Shown here: piece by piece, positions 24,560 to 30,584 of the stretch
How the letters are laid out: the number at the start of each line of letters is the position of its first letter
How positions within the stretch are numbered: the stretch's first letter is position 1
Origin: Candidatus Wildermuthbacteria bacterium
Lineage (GTDB): Bacteria; Patescibacteriota; Minisyncoccia; Minisyncoccales; UBA10102
DNA: 35,437 bases
Assembly: GCA_016203455.1 (NCBI GenBank)
Contig: JACQMR010000013.1
Span: 1-35,437 of the forward strand
Reading direction: 5' to 3'
Made by a program: the position numbers and the translations under genes
The notes under the pieces: generated by a model
What the model was told of the DNA's origin: nothing
The model's database searches: none
What the model saw: only the letters and a program-made list of their open reading frames with translations

Positions 24560-25500
24560 CACGCGAAAACTCCCTTTCTAAAGCCGGTGGCTATAACCGT
24601 AATCTTTACTTCGCCCTGTTTCAATTCTTTGTCGTACACCGCTCCAAAAATAATGGTTGAGCTGGGAGCAAGCTCCCCTTTGATCTTGCGCGCCGCCTCA
24701 TTCACCTCGCTTAAACTCAAATCATCCCCGCCGGCAATGTTAAACAAAACTCCCGTAGCGCCTTTAATTGACATGTTCAACAATGGCGAATGCAGAGCGG
24801 CTTCCAACGCCTGCTCAATTCGCTTATCCCCCTTTGCTTTGCCAACTCCAAACACTGCCTGGCCCGCGTTGGCCATGATGCTCCGCACATCCGCAAAATC
24901 CACATTGATAATGCCCGGCACCGCGATAAGATCTGAAATCCCCTGCACCGCCTGGCGCAATATCTCGTCTGCCTGCCAAAACGCGGATAATACCGTGGTC
25001 TCCTGGTTTGCCATGCCCAAGATCTGATCGTTCCCGATAACCAAAAGAGTATCCACCTTGCCCTGGAGTTCCTGGAGGGCGCGCTCGGCCAAACGGGATC
25101 TCCACAAACCCTCAAACGCGAACGGCTTTGTAACCACGGCAACCGTAAGCGCTTTTTTTGACTTGGCGATTTCAGCCAGCGTGGATATGGCTCCTCCGCC
25201 CGTGCCGCCTCCCAGACCCGCGGCCAAAAACACCATATCCGATCCTTCAAGAACCGCGGACAATTCTTCCCTGCTTTCTTGCGCCGCTTTCTTGCCTACC
25301 TCCGGATTCATGCCCGCTCCCAATCCCCTGGTGCTTTCTTTTCCTATGCGTATCTTTTTATGGGCGCGCACTTTTTTTAAATCCTGCGCGTCGGTATTCA
25401 CGGCAATGAGTTCCACCCCGCGGATGCCCGCCTGCACCATGCGATCAATCGCGTTGTTTCCGGCCCCGCCTATGCCAATAACCTTGATATTCGTTTTCAT
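24559..25500 (-). CDS. ftsZ: Cell division GTPase FtsZ, lacking a C-terminal tail
   Basis: The tubulin signature GLGGGTGGGA is at residues 95-104, GIGGAGNNAID at 9-19, and the T7 catalytic loop NVDFAD at 199-204. It polymerises into the midcell ring. At 313 residues it ends right after the globular domain (KITVIATGFRKGVFA). The disordered linker and the conserved C-terminal peptide that binds FtsA, SepF or ZipA in most bacteria are missing. The stop overlaps the comEC start, so an unnoticed extension would need a frameshift. It overlaps ftsA upstream by 4 nt (ATGA). The order ybeY-ftsA-ftsZ-comEC makes one tight operon. Confidence 0.96.
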   Translation of the reverse strand: MKTNIKVIGIGGAGNNAIDRMVQAGIRGVELIAVNTDAQDLKKVRAHKKIRIGKESTRGLGAGMNPEVGKKAAQESREELSAVLEGSDMVFLAAGLGGGTGGGAISTLAEIAKSKKALTVAVVTKPFAFEGLWRSRLAERALQELQGKVDTLLVIGNDQILGMANQETTVLSAFWQADEILRQAVQGISDLIAVPGIINVDFADVRSIMANAGQAVFGVGKAKGDKRIEQALEAALHSPLLNMSIKGATGVLFNIAGGDDLSLSEVNEAARKIKGELAPSSTIIFGAVYDKELKQGEVKITVIATGFRKGVFA

Positions 25501-26705
25501 GGAAGAAATGACTGTAGCATTTTTCTGAAAGAAGATAAAATCTTGCCAAAAGGGGACGAGCCGGACCGCGCGCCCTCAAAATCCTCCCCCCCGACCAGCA
25601 GTCCCAGCGCGGGCAAAAACGAAGGATCGGTTTCCAGGGCCAAAAGGCCCTGGGGAACGCCTACGCGCACGGGGAGCTTTAATTCTTTTTTTGCGTATTC
25701 CGCAATCTTTGAGAGCTTTGCCCCGCCTCCGCACAAAACCACTCCTCCCGGAAGCTGACTCCGCAAACCCGCTTTTTTTAACTCTTTGACAAACAGCTGG
25801 AAAATCTCTTTCGCTCGAGCTTCAATGATATCAGAAACCAGCTTTGGCGAAAACACAAACTCTTCGCCGTTTAAAAGAGTAATCTTCTCCATTTTTCTGC
25901 TCTTGGGAGCAACGCATGTTCCAAACTCAATCTTTATTCTCTCTGCGGTTTCGTGATCGGTCTTTAACCCGATGCCAATATCAAAAGTTATATTCTCCCC
26001 TCCCACGGGAAGCACCGCGAGATGGACAAGATCGCCTTCTTCAAACACCGAAATGCCCGTGGTTCCCGCCCCCAGATCCAAAACCGCGACCCCCATTTCT
26101 TTTTGCTGGTCGTCCAGCACGGAAGCCGCGCACGCCAAAGGAGCGGGAACAATATCGGCAATTTCCAAGCCCGCGTCCATAACCGCCTGCGTAAGATTTC
26201 TCATGTCCGGAGAAAACACGCACACGGCCAATACATCGGCTTCCAGGCGCACCGCTCTCAAACCGATTGGCTCTTTTATGCCCTTGTCTCCGTCAACGCT
26301 GAACTGCCGGGGAAACACATTAAGCACCTCCTGATTTTGCGACAAAGAAAACGCCTGGGCCGCCTGGAGAACCCTGTCCACATCTTCTTGCGAAATATGG
26401 CTGTCCGCCCGCGAAACCGCGATAAGTCCGTGAGAAGGCAAAGCGCACACCCTGCTTCCGCCCAAGGTCAAAAAAACTTCAGAGATTCGTTCTCCGGAAA
26501 TCTGCTCCATCTTTCTGGCGAGCGAAGCAATCTTCTTTGAGGTTTCTTCCGGCTTTACCACCACTCCTTTTCTCATTCCGGCAGACGCTTCTTGGGCTAC
26601 CCCCATAAGTTCCAAAACGCCGGTTTCTTGAGAAACTTTGGCAACCGCCATCTTGATCGCTCTGGTCCCAATGTCTAAACCCGCAACAATCTGGTGTTTT
26701 TTCAT
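25497..26705 (-). CDS. ftsA: Cell division protein FtsA (actin-like membrane anchor)
   Basis: The start is set at 26705 (MKKHQIVAGLDIGT), where ATGA overlaps the ybeY stop; the 440-aa track ORF reads 38 codons into ybeY. The 402-aa protein has the phosphate-1 loop GLDIGTRAIKMAVAK, a 1C domain, phosphate-2 LDLGAGTTGISVF, and GGVVLCGGGAKL. The C-terminal amphipathic helix PFGKILSSFRKMLQSFLP is the membrane-targeting sequence. It links FtsZ filaments to the membrane. Its usual partner sequence, the FtsZ C-terminal peptide, is absent from the adjacent FtsZ, so the contact here must differ or use another protein. Confidence 0.95.
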   Translation of the reverse strand: MKKHQIVAGLDIGTRAIKMAVAKVSQETGVLELMGVAQEASAGMRKGVVVKPEETSKKIASLARKMEQISGERISEVFLTLGGSRVCALPSHGLIAVSRADSHISQEDVDRVLQAAQAFSLSQNQEVLNVFPRQFSVDGDKGIKEPIGLRAVRLEADVLAVCVFSPDMRNLTQAVMDAGLEIADIVPAPLACAASVLDDQQKEMGVAVLDLGAGTTGISVFEEGDLVHLAVLPVGGENITFDIGIGLKTDHETAERIKIEFGTCVAPKSRKMEKITLLNGEEFVFSPKLVSDIIEARAKEIFQLFVKELKKAGLRSQLPGGVVLCGGGAKLSKIAEYAKKELKLPVRVGVPQGLLALETDPSFLPALGLLVGGEDFEGARSGSSPFGKILSSFRKMLQSFLP

Positions 26706-27124
26706 GAAAAAATCAAAGAAAGATAGTGCTGTTCTTCGGCCGACATTACATTGTGATCTTGGTTGGTTGCGTGATCCCTCCCCAGCAGATGCAACAATCC
26801 GTGCAGAAACATCCAACACAGCGCGTATTCATTTGTTATACCATACTCTCTCGCGTCTTTCCTAATAACAGCGGGGCATAGCGCGATCTCGCCCAGCAAA
26901 AACCCCTCGCCCGCGAAAGAAAGCACATTGGGAACATATTCTCTGCCCCTGTATTGCCTGTTAATTCTTTGCATCTCTTTGGGCCCCAGCAAAACAACGG
27001 AAACATCCTTATCCTCTTTTTTCTCTTTCAACAAAACAGCTTCCGCCAGGCGGGTCATTTTTTTCTTGGGAACCTTCACGGAAGTTTTGCTGGCAATCTC
27101 AAGCATTTGGCAATCCGTTATCAT
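26702..27124 (-). CDS. ybeY: Endoribonuclease YbeY (rRNA maturation)
   Basis: The zinc-binding signature HGLLHLLGRDH gives His108, His112 and His118, preceded by RGREYVPNVLSFAGEGFLLGEI, the conserved 'TDVLSFP...GDI' segment with Asp replaced (YVPNVLSF). At 140 aa it has normal family length. YbeY trims 16S rRNA ends and takes part in ribosome quality control. It is the first gene of the division operon; a purine-rich AAGAGGG lies just before the ATG. A weak promoter (TTGGTT-N17-AATAAT) is possible upstream. Confidence 0.95.
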   Translation of the reverse strand: MITDCQMLEIASKTSVKVPKKKMTRLAEAVLLKEKKEDKDVSVVLLGPKEMQRINRQYRGREYVPNVLSFAGEGFLLGEIALCPAVIRKDAREYGITNEYALCWMFLHGLLHLLGRDHATNQDHNVMSAEEQHYLSLIFS

Positions 27125-27230
27125 ACCCTCTTTTCCATTTTTGTCCCAATTATTTTCCCGATTCTCCGCAAAACCAAACTACCCCACAGATTAAACACGG
27201 GTTAACAGCATGCTCATCTCGCGCACGGGC

Positions 27231-27259
27231 TTGACAGACGACAAATGAGATGGTATACA
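27231..27259 (+). promoter_or_regulatory. Consensus promoter of the unknown exported-protein gene
   Basis: TTGACA (27231-27236), a 17-nt spacer and TATACA (27254-27259). The same hexamers and spacing occur at 7453-7481. The ORF-track ATG at 27245 lies inside this promoter and cannot be the start. Confidence 0.85.
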
Positions 27260-27307
27260 CCAACCACGCTCACAGCCCAAAAAGGGCGGGGCGAAGAGGA
27301 GGGAACT

Positions 27308-28051
27308 TTGAAAAAACTGATAACGCACCGTTCCTTGTCTATCATCGGCATCGTGGGCATCCTGCTGGCCCTCTGGGCCGGCGGAAACGCCCTGGCCGGA
27401 TACTGGACCAATAGCCAAACCGGGACCATTGAGTCCCGGGAGTCCATCTCCCACCTGCTCGACGACCCGGAAAGGGAGGCGGTCCCGGGCAAGACCGTCG
27501 CCTTCTTTGACCGGGTCCGCAACGCGGACCCCAGCGTAGTCTATGGCATGGACTACGATGTATTCTTGGACTTCACATACTCATGGGAAGACGGCGGGTT
27601 TGGAGGACTCGGGAGCATAAGTATGACCGAAGAAACCCCGGTCATGCCAACCGAGGTTACTTCCAGGTTCCGCATCGCTGACCAAGGAATCACCGAAGAC
27701 GGAGATGTCATCTTGACAACGCCGATCGTCAAAGACGATTCGGCCGCAATCGCCGGTGGTCCGTGTTGCTTTGTACCCCCAGCAAAAGTTCGGGTCTTTG
27801 TGGACCCGGACGGGGACGGTCCCCAAGGGAGCAAAATTTACTCGTGGGGTCGCACAACCAACATCACGGATAGCCACACCGTAATCGTTGAGGTCAGGTC
27901 CGGCGCGGACAGCCCGCCAGGCCGGTGGCTCGTGTCTATCTACCCGGTTCGCGGAGAACCGGCGCTAGAAACGCCGGTCCTAGCGACACCGTCCCCCATC
28001 GCTACAATAATAATCCCGTGCCCGTCCTTTACTATCTGCGCCACAGAGTAG
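27308..28051 (+). CDS. Exported protein of unknown function, strongly expressed by its signals
   Basis: The start is placed at TTG 27308 (LKKLITHRSLSIIGIV as translated, Met in the cell), five bases after GGAGG; the track start at 27245 lies in the promoter. The 247-aa product has a signal peptide or anchor (SLSIIGIVGILLALWAGGNALA), then an external domain with DYDVFLDFTYSWEDGG, a CC pair in GGPCCFVPP, and DPDGDGPQGSK, an acidic Asp/Gly-rich loop that might bind calcium. The C-terminus is Pro/Thr/Ile-rich and ends CPSFTICATE. I recognise no family. It stands alone on the plus strand between a consensus promoter and a strong terminator, and by eye its codons are more G/C-ending than those of neighbours, so acquisition from elsewhere is possible. 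Confidence 0.78.
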   Translation: MKKLITHRSLSIIGIVGILLALWAGGNALAGYWTNSQTGTIESRESISHLLDDPEREAVPGKTVAFFDRVRNADPSVVYGMDYDVFLDFTYSWEDGGFGGLGSISMTEETPVMPTEVTSRFRIADQGITEDGDVILTTPIVKDDSAAIAGGPCCFVPPAKVRVFVDPDGDGPQGSKIYSWGRTTNITDSHTVIVEVRSGADSPPGRWLVSIYPVRGEPALETPVLATPSPIATIIIPCPSFTICATE

Positions 28052-28063
28052 AGACGGACACCA

Positions 28064-28111
28064 AAGCCCCGCGGAACAATCTCGCCAAGAGATTGCTTCC
28101 GCGGGGTTTTT
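28064..28111 (+). terminator. Rho-independent terminator of the exported-protein gene
   Basis: CCCCGCGGAA-CAATCTC (28067-28083) pairs with GAGATTG-CTTCCGCGGGG (28089-28106) across GCCAA, followed by TTTTT. Confidence 0.95.
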
Positions 28112-28140
28112 ACATTTTATACGCATTGGAATACCCTTAA
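28103..28140. repeat. 38-bp direct repeat, left copy
   Basis: GGGGTTTTTACATTTTATAC and the following 18 bases to CCCTTAA are identical to 29019-29056. The left copy starts in the terminator stem of the exported-protein gene. The toxin-antitoxin pair lies between the copies. Confidence 0.95.
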
Positions 28141-28184
28141 TACGCATCAGCGCGCATCCAATCCGCACAAGGCATGCTTAAATC

Positions 28185-28484
28185 CTACTCAATGAACTCA
28201 ATCTTAAGCTTGCGACGAAAAACTGAAGCGATTTTTTCAAGAGTACGCGTGCTAAAATTCTGCTGACCCGCTTCCATTCTTGCAACATCGCTTTGACTGG
28301 TTTTTAATCTCCTCGCCAACTCAACTTGAGATAACTTTTCTTTTTTTCGCAACTGCAAAATTTGGTATGAAATTTCTAATTGCTTGCCATATTCATCATA
28401 CTGCTTCTTAAATCGAATGCTCCTTAAGCTTTGAGCAAGGTATTCTTGAAAATCCTTTGCTGTATTGGTTTTTGCCCTATTCAT
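28185..28484 (-). CDS. higA: HigA-type antitoxin (XRE helix-turn-helix)
   Basis: The 99-aa protein has an N-terminal helical part (AKDFQEYLAQSLRSIRFKK) and a C-terminal Cro/C1-type helix-turn-helix at about residues 40-95 (LRKKEKLSQVELARRLKTSQSDVARMEAG). It should neutralise the toxin encoded just upstream and repress the shared promoter. It starts 8 nt inside the toxin gene, so the order is toxin first, which is the HigBA arrangement. A 16-bp palindrome at the toxin start is the likely operator. Confidence 0.9.
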   Translation of the reverse strand: MNRAKTNTAKDFQEYLAQSLRSIRFKKQYDEYGKQLEISYQILQLRKKEKLSQVELARRLKTSQSDVARMEAGQQNFSTRTLEKIASVFRRKLKIEFIE

Positions 28485-28857
28485 ACATTTTTATATTTTG
28501 TAAAATATCTTGATAATATGCTTGCGCTTTTTTGATTTCAGACATCGGAGTTTTTGATGTCTTTTTTAGAAATGCATGCAATAAAATAATAGTTTTCTTC
28601 ACAAAGGTAAAATAGAATATCCTATGTTTACTCCGACCGAAATCTATTCGTAACTCTCTTATCTTTTCTTTGATATGCCTTGAATACGGCTCGTCTAAAT
28701 ATCCCTCATGAACTCGCAAAAATTCAATATACTTTACCACTTTTGCTTTCTCCTTTTCCGTTAATTCTTCAATGTATTCAAAAACAGGACTTCGGAAAGT
28801 TTTGCTGTCTGTATGGAACTTTACTCTGTACTCTTCTCTGATTTTATTATATATCAT
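28477..28857 (-). CDS. higB: HigB/RelE-type toxin (phage Gp49-like family)
   Basis: The 126-aa protein has the order typical of the family: SPVFEYIEELTEKEKAKVVKYIEFL, then RELRIDFGRSKHRIFYFTF, then IILLHAFLKKTSKTPMSEIKKAQ. These toxins cut mRNA at the ribosome. The RIFYF and LLHAFLKKT motifs are the core of the RelE fold. The ATG at 28857 lies inside a palindrome and only two bases after a good -10 box, so the mRNA may be leaderless or the promoter may be shifted; no other start codon is near. The A/T-rich codons contrast with neighbouring genes and suggest separate origin. Confidence 0.9.
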   Translation of the reverse strand: MIYNKIREEYRVKFHTDSKTFRSPVFEYIEELTEKEKAKVVKYIEFLRVHEGYLDEPYSRHIKEKIRELRIDFGRSKHRIFYFTFVKKTIILLHAFLKKTSKTPMSEIKKAQAYYQDILQNIKMYE

Positions 28858-28888
28858 ATATGATATACCTATTAAAGATACCTGTCAA
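28851..28888 (-). promoter_or_regulatory. Promoter and palindromic operator of the toxin-antitoxin pair
   Basis: On the minus strand TTGACA (28883-28888), 17 nt, then TATCAT (28860-28865). The -10 overlaps the perfect 16-bp palindrome ATATCATATATGATAT (28851-28866), a natural operator for the HTH antitoxin. Confidence 0.65.
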
Positions 28889-28989
28889 GGAATAGTCCGC
28901 GAATGATGCTGGATACACTCTAACAAAAAACCGCCCTCAATAAAATCGTCTCCTGACTATCTGCCTCGCGGGCAAAGCAGAAGCCAACG

Positions 28990-29027
28990 CCCCAACGAAA
29001 ACGCGCAAGCGTTTCCTGGGGGTTTTT
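28990..29027 (+). terminator. Second terminator-like hairpin, no gene assigned upstream
   Basis: CCCCA (28990-28994) pairs with TGGGG (29017-29021) and AAACGC (28999-29004) with GCGTTT (29009-29014) around GCAA, followed by five T. The T-run begins the shared 38-bp repeat. No plus-strand gene precedes it; the 28900-28990 stretch may be the remnant of one. Confidence 0.65.
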
Positions 29028-29056
29028 ACATTTTATACGCATTGGAATACCCTTAA
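29019..29056. repeat. 38-bp direct repeat, right copy
   Basis: Identical to 28103-28140. It ends five bases before the ATG of the CapA-family gene (29062), so it forms most of that gene's leader. Confidence 0.95.
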
Positions 29057-29061
29057 CATAT

Positions 29062-30138
29062 ATGGAAAAGTTCAGACCATATCTTCTTGGGACACTTCTT
29101 TACGCTTCCATTCTGGCCGGCTCCGCTTTTTTCTGGCACAACAAATTTTGGCCCGTTCAAACTTGGCCCGACCAAGTTGCGGTGACAAGCGAGGAACAGT
29201 ATATAACCTTGCTGTTTGCCGGAGACATTATGCTTGATCGCGGAGTGGAGTGGCAGATGACACAACATAAAGACCCTCGGTCCGCCGAAGCTTACAGCGA
29301 AGGCGACCCTCGGTCCGCCGTAGCCCCTGGCGAAGGTGACTGGCTCTGGCCGTTTAGAAATATCGCAAAAGACATACAAAAAGCGGACATCGCGTTTGCA
29401 AACCTGGAAAGCCAGATTTCAGATCAGGGAGAAAATGTGGGGAGTATCTATTCATTTCGCGCGGATCCCAAAACCCTGAACGGTCTTGTTTTTGCAGGTT
29501 TTGACATACTTTCTGCCGCCAATAACCACAGCTTGGACTATGGCATGCCCGCCTTGAGAGACAGCATTTCCCGCTTGCGAACGGCCGGCATTATTCCCGT
29601 TGGAGCCGGAGAAAATGCAACAGAAGCATACGCGCCGGCTGTCATTGAGACAAAAGGCGCGCGCGTTGCCTTTCTCGCGTACACCAGCCAAGGGTCTCCC
29701 GCGTGGAAAGCGGGCGCCCAAAACCCGGGAATAGCGTGGGCGGACGCTTCCAATCTTTCTGAAATAGCAGAACGCATACGAGCAATAAAAGAAACCGCCG
29801 ATATTGTTGCGGTGTCCATACACGCGGGCACGGAATATCAAAAAGAACCGGACTCTTTTCAAAAAATGTTCTCTGAAGCCGCGGCAGACGCGGGCGCGGA
29901 CATCATCGTCAACCACCACTCTCATGTCGCGCAATCCGTGGAGCGGTACAAAAAATCCTGGATTGCATACGGCCTTGGCAATTTCGTGTTTGATCAGGGG
30001 TTCTCCAAAGAAACCATGGAGGGCACGCTTCTCAAAGTTCTCATAGACAAAAAAACAAAAAGCGTAACCCGCGTTACGCCTCTTGTCGTTATCATATCTC
30101 CCGAATTTCAACCGGCCATTTCCACGGAATCAATGTAG
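29062..30138 (+). CDS. capA: CapA-family protein (PGA_cap metallophosphatase-like)
   Basis: The 358-aa protein has an N-terminal anchor (LLGTLLYASILAGSAFFW) and a calcineurin-like phosphoesterase fold. The family motifs are visible: FAGDIMLDRGV, FANLESQISD, AANNHSLDYG, SIHAGTEYQ, NHHSHVAQ and YGLGNFVFDQ. CapA/PgsA members act in poly-gamma-glutamate capsule export or release, but many stand alone with unknown substrates, and no capB or capC gene is here. Two insertions look like repeat DNA: the motif CTTGGCCCGACCAAGTT at 29162-29178, and a doubled DPRSA(E/V)A-(Y/P)-(S/G)EGD segment at 29272-29340. It has no Shine-Dalgarno and overlaps the convergent gene by 31 bp. Confidence 0.92.
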   Translation: MEKFRPYLLGTLLYASILAGSAFFWHNKFWPVQTWPDQVAVTSEEQYITLLFAGDIMLDRGVEWQMTQHKDPRSAEAYSEGDPRSAVAPGEGDWLWPFRNIAKDIQKADIAFANLESQISDQGENVGSIYSFRADPKTLNGLVFAGFDILSAANNHSLDYGMPALRDSISRLRTAGIIPVGAGENATEAYAPAVIETKGARVAFLAYTSQGSPAWKAGAQNPGIAWADASNLSEIAERIRAIKETADIVAVSIHAGTEYQKEPDSFQKMFSEAAADAGADIIVNHHSHVAQSVERYKKSWIAYGLGNFVFDQGFSKETMEGTLLKVLIDKKTKSVTRVTPLVVIISPEFQPAISTESM

Positions 30139-30581
30139 TACAGATCCAGAATTTTCAATACCCGCAACACCTGCGTTTGCGGGGGAAGACCCTCCTGCTC
30201 ATACAGTTCAATCTGCGCCCTGAACTCTCCCTGCCCCGCAAGATCCAAACTCAAGACCTTGTAACTGGAAAGTTCCGTCCCCAAAGAAAACGCGCCCTGT
30301 TCTTGCTGAAATACCGCGTTCTCCGTGAGAAATCTTGTCGCGAGAGCCGCGTTATCTTGAATCCACGCGTCAAGAAAAGAGGTAACCGCCTTTCTCGCCG
30401 ACTCTTTCTCTAAATGCCGCGCTTGCTCTTTTAACTCCTGTTCAATTTTAGGCAGGCGTTTTTCTTCCAGACGATAATACTGCCACGCCAATACCACCTG
30501 GCCGATAACCACGGCAATGATTGCCAAAGCAACGCCCCTAAAAGCGTCTTTGCTAAAAAATTTTTGTGGCGTTTGCTCCAT
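30108..30581 (-). CDS. Small membrane-anchored protein, function unknown
   Basis: The 157-aa protein has one membrane helix near the N-terminus (GVALAIIAVVIGQVVLAWQYY), a charged coiled-coil stretch (LEEKRLPKIEQELKEQARHLEKES) and an external domain of about 85 residues. The external part, KAVTSFLDAWIQDNAALATRFLTENAV, resembles NTF2-like or lipoprotein-type small domains, but I cannot name it. It is the last gene of the lepB operon and starts 3 nt after the stop of the peptidoglycan-binding protein (TAAGGTATG). Its end overlaps the capA end on the other strand. Confidence 0.75.
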   Translation of the reverse strand: MEQTPQKFFSKDAFRGVALAIIAVVIGQVVLAWQYYRLEEKRLPKIEQELKEQARHLEKESARKAVTSFLDAWIQDNAALATRFLTENAVFQQEQGAFSLGTELSSYKVLSLDLAGQGEFRAQIELYEQEGLPPQTQVLRVLKILDLYYIDSVEMAG

Positions 30582-30584
30582 ACC

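Noticed and set aside
27245-27307. ATG at 27245 as start of the exported protein
   Set aside because: It lies between the -35 and -10 boxes of the promoter; TTG at 27308 has a strong Shine-Dalgarno and precedes the signal peptide.
28860-29060. tRNA gene or CRISPR in the spacer before capA
   Set aside because: No T-arm GTTCGA-type sequence or cloverleaf pairing and no regular spacer-repeat pattern is visible.
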